The translations under genes and the position numbers were made by a program. 64,000 bases of DNA from Ilex aquifolium (lineage: Eukaryota; Streptophyta; Magnoliopsida; Aquifoliales; Aquifoliaceae), in contig OX637403.1 of the NCBI GenBank assembly GCA_951799425.1, positions 32,590,811 to 32,654,810 of the forward strand. The letters are read 5' to 3'. The first letter of the stretch is position 1. Every line of letters begins with the position of its first letter. The notes below the pieces were generated by a model. It saw only the letters and a program-made list of their open reading frames with translations, was not told the origin of the DNA and ran no database searches. Shown one piece after another: positions 26,301-36,557 of the stretch.

Positions 26301-29300
26301 ATTTTATTTTTAATGTTCATCATGTCGACAATAATGTTTATTAAGCGGTATAAAAATATAAGTTATTCATAACGTATACATGTAAAAAAAGACTGTCAAT
26401 AACGTGGTTGATATTTAAAACAACATAAAAGATTATTGAGTACACATAAACATGATGGGATAAAAGTGTCAGACGCATCATCATCCAAATCAGATAAATC
26501 AGAAAGTTCAGGATCAGAAACAAGTAACGGATCCTCTAAAATTTCAATTTCGGCACATTCAAGATCAAAATGCTCTGTTTTTGCATAATTAAGGGCATGA
26601 AAACGATCAAGTCGATGCTGCATGTGATCATTTTCACGTTCAAGACTTGATATAACCTCGTCATGATTGTTTGAATAATGTGAATTGTAAATATTAGCCG
26701 AACGTGTCTTTGGTATCCCAAGTCCATACCAACGACAAAATACTTCAAGGTCACAACTTTTGTCATATAACTGTCGCCATCTTATTGTGGGTTCGCTATA
26801 AGCACCTGGAGGTGGATAGTCAGCTGCAGGCCCAACAATTACATATCCAGTTTGACCGAATGGGTGATAAGGGTCGATGGGTTCATTGCGGAATGCACGC
26901 TTTCGTCCATACCACGTTACACCACTGGAATCAGTATATGATTCAATAGAAGGAACTTTGTTCAGCGATGTTGATCTGTCTGTTGAGCGTTCACGTTTGT
27001 TAGCTGAAGATGAACTATTGTGGTCATTGCGTGAAGAAGAACTTTCATGTGATGTGCTCCTATACATTTTGTTTCGTGGTGTTGCATTTACACAGTTGTG
27101 AATGATAGTATGTATATGTTCGGTTTGACAATTTAAAATTGCAGTGAAAGGACATCACACTGCAAAGTTCGGAACTGATTTGACAGTGATGCAAAATAAC
27201 AATGAAAAAGTTGCGATATGACAACACACTGAATAGACTGATAAAACCATGAGATTGATTAAAGTAAATAGGACATCACACTGTAAAGTTTAGAACTGAT
27301 TTGACAATGACAGAATGTGACAATGAAAAAGTTGAGATATGACAACACACTGAATAAACTGATAAAACCACAATATTGATTAAAGTAAATAGCACGTAGA
27401 CATAAACGTTATATGCTTAATAAGGTAGACACTAATTATATTTGTTAATTTTCATCAGACATATACTCATCTGATAGGTATTGTTCATTAGACAATACAT
27501 TAGATCGCTCAGTAGCTGTCAACTCCCTGCCAAATACAGTTGCCACCATGTCAGATGCTATTTGGAGCATATAATATCGGCACTTATGCAACATCATCCT
27601 ATTATTCTCCATTCGTACACGATTAACTGCTGCTTCATAATTCACTCTATTCCTTCGCGGCATGGTAAGTGAAAGTCTATGTGGCACCGGTATATCAAGT
27701 TTTCTCAGATCTGTGCATAATGACTGTGATTCATTAGCACGAAAAGCCCACTCTCTCGACGGAGTCCGGCATAATACTCATTTGGATCAAAAAATCTCTC
27801 ACTCTTGTAATCATTATCTCGCTCTTGTAATAACCATACTGGTTTATGGCTACGACTGTTATCACCTGCTCGTGCTCTTGAAGTGGACATAATGTGCAAT
27901 ACATGTGATATGAATCACCACATATTATGTTTTTATAGTGATTTTCATTGTCTTAAATAAATACATTTGTCAGCATTGCAGTAGTGTGTAGTCATCTTTA
28001 TATTTGAGTTGATGGTCAAACATTAACAAAAGTGTGCAGTAAGTGTGACTATACACTATTACCTGTCAGCGTAACCAGACACTAGTACGCAGTGACTGTG
28101 ACTGCACACTGAGACGTGTATTATATTGAAATTACTAGACCCTGATTCCTAGTGATTTACGTCCGTGATACGTTTAACAGTATTAGGGGTTTTGGCTGTT
28201 AATTATTGTGTAGTCACGGGATGTTGATTGTGACTAAACACTAGTGCATTGAAGTGCAATGCACGGTCTTCGTTAACGTGTGCTGTTGAACAAGAAACAG
28301 TTACAATGACTGACAAATGCATCATTGTCAGTCATTATGACTACACACTAGGACAGTGTGACTAAACACTGGTTCAATATCAGTCAGTGTGACTAAATAC
28401 TGGTTCAATGTCAATCAGTGTGACTATACACTGGTTCAATGTCAGTAAGTGTGACTAAATATTATTGTGTAGTCAGTGAGTGTGACTACACAATGCTGTA
28501 ATGTCATTCATTGAGACTGTAGACTGGCTGCTACAATTTCAAATGTGTAAAACTAAGCGTAGGTTGTGCGAAGTAATATATTTCTCGGAAGACCGAGGTC
28601 GATCACTCAGGGAATTGTAAAAACAGCAGAAACCGAAGTAAATTTCTGAAAAAAATCTTGTGAAGATGGTTTGTTTTGAAGAATATTTGAATTGAGAAAA
28701 TTGATTAAAGTAATTAAAACAGTATGAAAAATACTAGAGTGTTAGGTACTCCATCTCAAATCCATACAATAATGATTAAAGACTTAGTTTTTAATCCTAG
28801 ACAAAAATCAAATGTCGGTTGACTCAAATCGCTAAATTTAGCAATAAGAACAAGAAAATACATTTGTTTATAACTAGAAGTTTATTCAGGAACCTGAATA
28901 ATCCTCCAATTATATTATTATGTGAATTAATTTGTAATCAACTTAAGCATGGAATAACTAGTTATTTGATCATAGAGAAATTCAAGTAATCAATGTATAA
29001 AACACAATGACTCTGGACTTTTTACAGAACAAAAAATTTACTAGATAACATAAGTCAAATTAACAAAATATTACATACCATTAAGCTCATATGTCAAAAA
29101 CATTACTTTACTTCATTGAGAGGTTTTCCCCTAACTCTAGCGAAGCCTTTTAGCCATACATAATAACAATAACTTAAAAGAAAATAAAAGACCACAGCCA
29201 AAAGATATATCTTTTACACAACCTTCAACTCCTATTTATAAGACTATTTAGGATTAACAGAGAATTTATATTAACATTAAATTAAATTAATCGAAATTTT

Positions 29301-32300
29301 ATATTAACATTAAATTAAATTTAAATTAACATACAATTAAATTAACAGAGAATTTATATTAACATTAAATTAAATTTAAATTATTATTTTTCTGATAATT
29401 ACAACAAATAAAATTAACTAACTAACAGTATAATATTAATTAACAGTATTAAATTAAATTAAATTAACTAATATTACAGTAATTATACAAAGCCTAAATG
29501 GAGGACACTTACCTGCTGGCAATGGTGGAAGAGCAGCAGTAGTGGTGGAGCTGATTTGGGCTTTGGGTGGTGGTGATCGTTGGTTGTTCGCCTGAAGGAG
29601 GTGGAGATGGGTTTCAGGTGGTGGTGGAGGGATTATTTGATGGAGGTGGAGATGGGGCTTGGGTGCTCATTGGTTGTAGCTTGTAGTGGAGAAAAGGGCT
29701 GGTGGAGATTTTGGTGGTGGTGGTCGCTGCTGGTTCGCCTGAAGGATGTTAGGGCTCAGAGAATTGGGGGAAGAAGGAAATAAGGGAGAATGAAAGAAGA
29801 GGGAAAGGAAATCGATTTCGGATTAGCTAAAAAGGTCAATGTTGCATAGACTGACGTTTGGACTGACGTGGTGGTCATTTGGACTAACATTTTTAGCTGG
29901 TGGAATGGCCTACAGTGTTGCATAGAAAACGTCAGTTGGTCTGACGTTTTTTGCCTAAAAACGTTACTCCAACTGACGTCTTTTAGTCTAAAAATGTCAT
30001 TCTAACTGACGTTTTTAAAATAGTCTGGGTTTGGGAAATAGTTTCAAAACAGCCTGAGTTTGGGTATTTTTTTCTGAAAACCCCTTGAGTTGGGATAAAA
30101 GTTCTACTTATAGCAGTTCCAAACCTATCAATTCAGAGACTGCAAGGGGACGAGTGCAAGTGGTGAGGCTATTTACTATCTTCTTGTCTCTATTCTTGCT
30201 ATAATTTAAGCGTATGCCAAACTTTCCTTCTTTTGATGTAACTTGGATTCATAGGTCAGCTAACATTGTTGCCCACTATTTAGTTAGGAATGCAAATACT
30301 CTTTTGGATTATAATGTATAGAGGGGGTTGCTCCATACTTTTTCTCAATTACTCTCCAAGATGATGTCTAAATATATAAAAAATTATCGTTTCGTATAAA
30401 AAAAACACACACACACGCGTAGAATTATTGGAATCTTGGTCAAGAACATACCGCAGAGCCAAAAAAAATTTTTAGAGTGGGCACACTCTAACTACAAAAT
30501 TTAATTTTTTTACTTCCAATAAAAAAAAATGTGATACATTTGTATTTTAAACATCATATTTGTTAGGTCAAAATTCGTTGAATGCAAAATCACCAAAAGA
30601 CTGTATACATAGTCTATGCATACAAAAAAATGACAAAAAAAAAATGGGGCTAATTATAGCTATTTACAATTAACTCCGACGAGTTTTCATACTTTGAAAA
30701 CACTGCATATAACTTCATTATCAATATCATTGAAAAATGTCTTTTTTTTTATACAATTAATCAAGTTATATGTCATCTATTGATCATTCATTTGATTATG
30801 TAACCTAATTTTTATAATTTTCATTGAAGAAAATAATCTCTCGACAGTGACAATCGCAATTGATAATATCAACGTCAAAGTCATAAGTAAAAAAACTACT
30901 GGATATACCACAACTTTTTCGGTTTCAACTATTTTGAGCAAGATCACAATTTACAATCCAATGGATAGTTTAGTATTGATAAATTAAAGCTTGTTGGTAG
31001 AGCTGCTAATGACCTTGATCATATTGATATCAGTATCTCTGAATCTTGATCCATATATGTAACAGATGATGTATGAAAGCATGAAGATAAGGGTAGAGAC
31101 AGTGGTTGAAACAGGTAAAGTCGGCGACGAACATGTTAGCAGTGAAGAAGAGCGTGACGCTTTCAACAAATGGACACAAGGGTTCACTCGTCAAGACCAT
31201 CCCTCCGTAATCCAGGTTCCTCTCTCCCATCCACCTTCTGCACTTGCATTCCTTCCACTCAAAACTGGATCACCTGAAAAAATAACAGGATAGTATTACG
31301 GCTGAGTGCTCGAGAATTATATAATATCGTCAATTGTATGTTTTCAAAGACAATAATGCTACATATATATAAATTTCATGTTGTAATGTCACCTTCTTCA
31401 TTTACGTGGCATGCAACTACTCAAACAGGTTCTGTTAGAGATGAAAAAAGACAAAGACAACACAGGCCAGTCAATGCCTAATCTTATATACGTATCGAGG
31501 CAGAAAAACAGAGCTTCCCCACATTATTTTAAGGCTGGCGCCCTCAATGCCCTGGTACAAAGCGCAATTCAAAACTTTTTAAATCATCTTGCTTGTCTCC
31601 ATTGCAAACCTTTTTAAACCCAAATTTTTTTTTTTTTTTGGTTTTTGCTGTATTGAAGCTCCGAGTATCTGCCATCATGACCAATTCACCCATCATCCTG
31701 ACTCTGGACTGTGACATGTACTCCAATGACACCCAAACACCTCACCGTGTGTTATGCTACCTTACCGGTTCCGCAAGTCGGCCCAACTTAGGGTACATTC
31801 AGTTTCCCCAACGCTTTCATGGCCTGAACGAAGCCGATATCTATGCATGCGAGATCAAACGTGAGTTTCAAGTCCAACCAGTTGGAATGGATGGGCTCTC
31901 CGGGCCTAATCATGTTGGAACAGGATGCTTTTTTCGGCGTCGGGTTTTTTTTGGTGCTCCATCGTCATTTCTCCCACCTGAATTTCCTGAACTGAGCCCG
32001 GACCACGTCGTGGAAAAGCCCATCAAGGCCCAACCTATTTTGGCACTAGCGCATGTTGTAGCTGGTTGCAATTATGAAAACCAGACCAATTGGGGTTCCA
32101 AGGTAAGCTTATTAACTATATATCATATTATATTGATTCACTATTTTGAAGACTTAGTGATGCAGAGGAGTCAATCCGTGTTTCAAATCTTATAACTTGG
32201 GTTGGCCTCTCAATCTGTCCAGCCTCGTTTGAATTTGTATTTCTATTAGTGCTTAATTTTCAATAGGATATTTTAAGCCTCGGTATTATCGGTTTATTGC

Positions 32301-33379
32301 TAACTTTGTGCTTTCATGAGCCAGATGGGCTTCAGATATGGATCCTTGGTGGAGGACTACTACACGGGATATCGACTGCAATGCGAGGGGTGGAACTCAG
32401 TATTTTGCCACCCTGATCGGCCGGCATTTTTGGGAGATATCCCTATCTCCCTCAATGATGTGCTAAGCCAGAACAAGCGGTGGGCCGTTGGCCTCCTTGA
32501 GGTAGCCTTCTCCAAGTATTGCCCTGTAACATTTGGTGCCCGGGCCATGGGCCCTCTAATGGGCCTGTGTTATGCAAATTATGCCTTCTTGCCCATATTT
32601 TCTATTCCAATCACCACTTATGCATTCCTCCCTCAGCTGGCTCTCCTCAATAATGTCTCGATATTTCCTAAGGTATCTTCTGCACTTGTAGGAAATATTA
32701 CCCACATATCCCCTATACTATACTACTCATTTCACAATGTCCCTTCACTTTATTGCTTCAACAATAAATATGCAATACTCAGCTGTATGTGTACAATTTT
32801 TTTTGATGATTTAAATATAGTATCTTTCAGGTCTCGGATTCATGGTTTGTCTTGTACATTTTTTTATTTCTTGGGGCCTATGCTCAAGATTGCCTTGACT
32901 TCATCTTAGCCGATAGTACTATCCAAAGGTGGTGGAGTGATCAGAGAATGTGGCTCATAAGAGGACTCTCATCTCAGTTGTTTGGATTAACCGAATTCGT
33001 GACCAAAAACTTGGGTGTCGCCACACATGGATTCAATGTCACTAGCAAAGTAGTTGACGATGAGCAGAGCAAAAGGTATGATCAAGGGACCTTTGAGTTT
33101 GGTGTTCCGTCGCCCATGTTTGTGCCTCTAGCAATGGCAGCAATAATCAATTTGATCGCGTTCCTCAGAGGACTACTTAAAATTTGCGTTGGTGGAAATT
33201 TAGATGGATCGGTTGTGCAAATGTTTATAGCTGGTTTTGGGATAGCGAATTGCTTTCCAATTTATGAAGCCATGGTCTTGAGAAGTGACAAAGGAAGGAT
33301 GCCTATTAAGACCACCATCATTTCTATATTTCTGGCATGGGCTCTTTACACCACAACTTCTCTTATATTGAAGATATGA
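23350..33379 (+). CDS. cellulose synthase-like protein G, copy 2
   Basis: Second CslG tandem copy; exons have the same lengths as in copy 1: 23350-23934, 31066-31215, 31429-31554, 31659-32102, 32325-32672, 32831-33379. All splice sites are GT-AG, there is no internal stop, and the product has 733 residues. The catalytic residues SDDGGSE, DCD, VED and QNKRW are all present, so the coding sequence looks functional. Intron 1 is 7.1 kb because it holds a 0.8-kb inverted-repeat element, a 4.37-kb DNA transposon and a LINE tail. Whether such an intron is spliced efficiently is unknown. The closest relative is copy 3, with which it shares promoter, 3' flank and two intronic insertions that copy 1 lacks. 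Confidence 0.92.
24534..25331. mobile_element. inverted-repeat element in CslG copy 2 intron 1
   Basis: The left end, ATGAAGCACCGATAG then ATATCCGTATCGG, and the right end, ATATCGTACTCGTATCTCAT, are inverted relatives of the ends of the element at 47072-47717. Copy 1 lacks it and reads straight through (TTAGAATGGGTAAAG near 17157). Only AAT is shared on the two sides, so the target duplication is uncertain. The inside (about 24735-25085) is richer in GC than its surroundings, with CACGTG and a leader-like AATTAGGGTTAGG on the minus strand, and may be a captured promoter fragment. Copy 3 carries the same insertion. Confidence 0.6.
26396..27067 (-). CDS. unknown 223-residue protein of the transposon
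   Basis: I do not recognise this protein. It begins with a Ser/Arg/Asn-rich stretch (residues 1-45). A central part follows with many aromatic and Pro residues (VTWYGRKRAFRNEPIDPYHP, GPAADYPPPGAY, FCRWYGLGIP). A likely coiled coil starts at about residue 140 (SSLERENDHMQHRLDRF). An acidic tract (SDPELSDLSDLDDD) precedes a Cys-rich C-terminus. The frame is open over the full length, which suggests recent function or young insertion age. It has no visible DDE, zinc-knuckle or BED motif. It may be an accessory protein, an element-specific DNA-binding protein or a captured gene. The true 5' end could be spliced. Confidence 0.5.
   Translation of the reverse strand: MYRSTSHESSSSRNDHNSSSSANKRERSTDRSTSLNKVPSIESYTDSSGVTWYGRKRAFRNEPIDPYHPFGQTGYVIVGPAADYPPPGAYSEPTIRWRQLYDKSCDLEVFCRWYGLGIPKTRSANIYNSHYSNNHDEVISSLERENDHMQHRLDRFHALNYAKTEHFDLECAEIEILEDPLLVSDPELSDLSDLDDDASDTFIPSCLCVLNNLLCCFKYQPRY
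27150..27391. repeat. 121-bp tandem duplication inside the transposon
   Basis: Two adjacent units (27150-27270 and 27271-27391) start GGACATCACACTG and end TTAAAGTAAATA, with about 90% identity by eye. They lie between the two minus-strand ORFs and may be part of an intron or a control region. Confidence 0.85.
27445..27899 (-). pseudogene. unknown transposon ORF with one frameshift
   Basis: Read on the minus strand, an N-terminal frame starts at 27899 (MHIMSTSRARAGDN) and runs through ERFFDPNEYYAG. It then shifts frame near 27765 and continues TPSREWAFRANESQSLCTDLR, PHRLSLTMPRRNRV and RVRMENNRMMLHKCRYYML to a stop at 27445. The shifted reading is more protein-like than the original, so one indel has probably split a protein of about 150 residues. 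It is basic and helical-looking with no domain I can name. It lies upstream of the 223-residue ORF in the same direction, and both could be exons of one gene. Confidence 0.4.
28371..28463. repeat. three 31-bp tandem units inside the transposon
   Basis: Three units of 31 bp start with GGTTCAAT and contain CAGTGTGACTA (28371-28401, 28402-28432, 28433-28463). Looser GTGACTACACACTG phrases in both orientations extend the pattern from about 28030 to 28520. Confidence 0.8.
29506..29830 (-). promoter_or_regulatory. leader-like first exon of the transposon gene
   Basis: On the minus strand this CT/CA-rich segment looks like a plant 5' leader and ends in a strong donor, CAGCAG|GTAAGTG. It lies just inside the right terminal repeat and upstream of both ORFs. 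It contains a short ATG frame (MSTQAPSPPPS...). It could be the non-coding first exon of a gene that splices to one of the ORFs further left. This is inference from layout. Confidence 0.4.
30213..30405 (+). mobile_element. LINE 3' tail in CslG copy 2 intron 1
   Basis: The plus strand reads NFPSFDVTWIHRSANIVAHYLVRNAN, ending in a stop. This is the end of the RNase H domain of a plant LINE (the SANxVAHxLxR signature), followed by a short 3' UTR and an A-rich end. A shorter version stands in copy 3 at 38757-38816, and copy 1 has none. The insertion therefore predates the copy 2/copy 3 split. Confidence 0.6.
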
Positions 33380-34112
33380 AAAGGATTTCACTGTGGGAGA
33401 TTTCAAGATATATAGTATCATGGTTTAGAATTTTTTATTTTCTGTGCTATTAGGCTTACTTTAGAGTATACACTTTGTAGGGCTGGAAGTCTGGCCTGGA
33501 TGGTCATCTAGTAACATGTGCTCATCTATCAAAGACATAGCATCATTTGGAGGCCAGGTTTTTTGTCGCAAAGGGAATTCGAACACAAAATATTCAGGTT
33601 TATGATTCACCTCTTCTTAATTGCGTGCATTTTCCAATATGAATTTCACTGCCAAAAATTGGGTACTAGAGAGAGTACAAGCACAAAATCACTTGCTAGC
33701 ATTAGTTTTCTAATACCAAGGAAAAAGAAAATAAGGTTTAAATTCTCATTCTCTCACCATTTTTTTTTTTATGAATTTGGTCAATGTATGTGATTCGAAA
33801 CTGAAACTACTTTCTTTTTTAGAGTTTAGTTACTCAAAAATTATTTATATATATGTTTATGAATTATGACTATCATTTTAATTACTTCGATTGCATACTA
33901 ATGTCGTCTCTTGATGACAAGTTGTGATTATTAGGAAGTAGTTGAACTGATTATGAAACCCTCCCCCCAAGCTTCTGTTCAAGAAAAGAAAAAGGTCAAA
34001 GGAGTAATGCTTTCAACATTTAAGAATCTGTCCTAAATTATGGTCTAAATAATGTACTTACAATGATATAATTCAATCGTATTATTGAAAGTGTAACGTT
34101 AAGACTTGAGGC
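33380..34112. other. 3' flank of CslG copy 2
   Basis: This is non-coding. The first 340 bp match the 3' flank of copy 3 (41639-42000), including AACATGTGCTCAT and AATTTCACTGCC; copy 1 matches only the first 170 or so. No gene is seen. Confidence 0.7.
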
Positions 34113-34115
34113 TAA

Positions 34116-34774
34116 TGCTCTGTTTGGTATGATAGAAAAATAGACGGATAGAAAGTTGGAAGGATAGAAAGTTGAAAGGATAAATAAAACATCATGTTTG
34201 GTAAAGAAGGAAAATAGAAATGATGAAAAAGTTGATGTATTAACTTTCCTTCCAACTCACCAAAATTAATCCCTCCAAAATCGGAAGAAAAGTGGATTGA
34301 AAATTAATTATTTGTGTTGAGATGTATCTTATTTGTCTAATAGATATATCTTTTAATATATACATATATTATGTATACATTAATTTCATATAAAAATACA
34401 ATGATAAAATATGTATTTATTTATATATATTTTTAAAAATAAATTTAAAAATAAAAACTTAAAAAATTTTAAATTTTGAATAAAAATATAAATATAAAAA
34501 AAATAAAAATAAAAATTTTAAATTAAAAAGAAATATATTTTTTCCATCTTAACTAGGGGTGAAAATTTTCGACTCAACACGATGACACGACTCGAACTCG
34601 ACACGAATTTTATGATACAAAATTGATTATAACTCGACACGAATTTTAGTCATTTTTATTTGTCATCCATCCAACCAAATATAAAGGAAGGAAAGTGTAT
34701 CATTCCTACTTTTTTTCCTTAAATGATAGAAAGTGTATCCCTCCTACTTTCCATCATTTCTACCAAGCGGAGCA
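34116..34774. mobile_element. Tourist-like MITE downstream of CslG copy 2
   Basis: The ends TGCTCTGTTTGGTATGATAG and, in reverse from the right, TGCTCCGCTTGGTAGAAATGATGG are inverted repeats. TAA flanks it on both sides (34113-34115 and 34775-34777), the target preference of PIF/Harbinger elements. There is no coding capacity. It is absent at the matching place downstream of copy 1 (near 22400), so it arrived after the copies separated. Confidence 0.75.
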
Positions 34775-34777
34775 TAA

Positions 34778-35569
34778 ATCTCTTAACGCATCATTAAATC
34801 AATAAATTTTATCATATTTTCATATTCCAATAGCATCACCCAAGTAAAAAATAGAGAAAGAAACATGAAGGCTTATTCCGAATTATATTAATATTAAATG
34901 GTGTCGAACTGTAACTTTAGTAACTTGTCGAGTAGTCAATGTCCATGATGCATTAGACTCTTAAATTAAGTTTCATTAGCATTATTCTTAATATTAAGAT
35001 ACTCAAACAGTAATTTTTTGGGTGTGAAGACACATTTGGGAGATTGTGTATACAGTAACTTTTTGGGTATCAAATTTAAAAACAAAAATTGGTTGTAGAA
35101 TTAATTTTGAGTTATTTGTGTCCCTTGACTATAAGGATTATAAACTAACATATAATAATTACATAAATTAATTTACATGCATAACATTTTTATTAAATAA
35201 ATTATTTATATAAAAAAATAGCTACCATTATGAATTTTATCTTCATATATTTTTTCGCTCATTTCTATCATATTACTTATTTTTATCACAAGTTGAATAA
35301 TTTAATGTAGACATTATTCATCTACGATAATATACATATATTGATATTTTTTTGAAATTATATATTTTGAAAATTTTTTATTGATTTTTAAAAAAAAATA
35401 ATTGGTACAAATTAATTTTAAATTATATAATTAAAAAGAAAAAGAAATTTTTTTAATATTTAATATAGTATGATCAATTTTTAAGGTGTTTGAATTTTAT
35501 GTTACATCATGCGGGGTTATAAGTAGTTTTTAAATTAAAAAAAAAAAAAGTTTTTGGTAGGTCCAAGTC
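34778..35569. other. copy 3 upstream region shared with copy 2
   Basis: This AT-rich non-coding stretch is a near copy of 22430-23270 upstream of copy 2, with one rather than two units of the TTGTCGAGTAGTC repeat. Confidence 0.7.
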
Positions 35570-35572
35570 TTA

Positions 35573-36486
35573 GAGCATCTCCAACCATGTCTCAAATTTA
35601 GACTCAAATTTGAGTCTAAAATTGAGTAAAAAGTTTGATTTGGTATAGAGTACTCAAATGGACAAACTCAAATATCTACTCAAATATTTTAAAAAATTCT
35701 CTTATTATCTAAAAAACTCATTTTTTTGTGACATTCAAATCATAATATTTGATAAAATAAATGAAACTTTCATCTCTCCACAAATGGATAATTCAAAAAA
35801 AAAGAATATGTATACAACACTACATAAAAATAAAGAAACCACCCTAAAATTTTAAGATTATTCTAACCCCTTATCATTTTTTATAAATTCAGATAAAGAA
35901 ATAAAAATAGTTAACATGGGCATGATCTGAAGAACAAAAAAACATACGTTTTTAACAAAAATGGAAGATTGAAGAAATAAAATGACAAATTTTCTAAATT
36001 TGTAGGTACCGAAGACTAAAAATTTCAGGAAGAATCGGTGGTCTGAAATTGTACTACCGATAGTGTTTAACTCGAAAAAATTAAAGAAAAATTTGATGGG
36101 TAGACTTAGGGTTTATAGAGTACGAAAGATGAGTGAGATTAAAGTTTTGAAAAATACAAGAAATTAAGAAGATGGAAGATAAAAAGCACAAAACTTACTT
36201 ACATGCCTTCAAATAATTTGTGAAAGCTTCGGTGGTGGTCGACGATGGAAGCAGTGTAGTAAAGAAGAGGCAGAGAACAAGTAGTTAAAAAAATCCTTTA
36301 GTTTTAGATAGGTTAAAAAGTTACCATTAGAAATTTGGTATAGAATTTGAGTCTACTTCAATTTGAGTCCAGAATAAGTTTTGCCTTAATTTGGTCTAGG
36401 TTTGAGTCTAAGGTTGAAAAAGTTTTTTAGGCTCTTTTGACTCATTTAAATTTGAGTCTATATTTGAGTCGAAGTTGGAGATGCTT
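35573..36486. mobile_element. PIF/Harbinger-type MITE in the CslG copy 3 promoter
   Basis: The left end GAGCATCTCCAACC and the right end in reverse, AAGCATCTCCAAC, are the common plant MITE terminus, followed by many GACTCAAATTTGAGTC-like inverted units. TTA flanks it (35570-35572 and 36487-36489). Copy 2 shows the empty site (CAAGTCTTATAGACC near 23270). It therefore jumped about 25 bp upstream of the TATA box of copy 3 after copies 2 and 3 split. Confidence 0.85.
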
Positions 36487-36514
36487 TTATAGACCTTTTA
36501 AAAAAAAAAAGTCT

Positions 36515-36522
36515 TATAAATA
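36515..36522 (+). promoter_or_regulatory. TATA box of CslG copy 3
   Basis: TATAAATA lies 43 bp before ATG, as in copy 2. The MITE end at 36486 is 28 bp upstream, so all distal promoter DNA is separated from the TATA box by 914 bp. Confidence 0.65.
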
Positions 36523-36557
36523 ATGTCATCCCCAACAAACAGCGCAAGCAAAGAGAA

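Larger units (their letters stand above)
25732..30104. mobile_element. 4.37-kb DNA transposon with repeated-motif arms
   Basis: The ends are inverted copies: ACGAGGTTTTACCCCAACCC at the left, GAACTTTTATCCCAACTC at the right read in reverse. Both then run through CTCAGGCT and several inverted units of ACTGACGTTTTTAG / CTAAAAACGTCAGT for about 200 bp. An 8-bp target duplication TACTTATA flanks it (25724-25731 and 30105-30112). The uninterrupted site is seen in copy 1 (17862-17869) and, with one change, in copy 3 (38651-38658). Inside, on the minus strand, are a leader-like segment ending in a donor (CAGCAG|GTAAGTG near 29507-29519), a frameshifted ORF, a 121-bp tandem duplication and a 223-codon ORF. 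I recognise no transposase. Eight bp fits hAT; long arms fit Mutator-like elements; the class is open. Confidence 0.85.
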
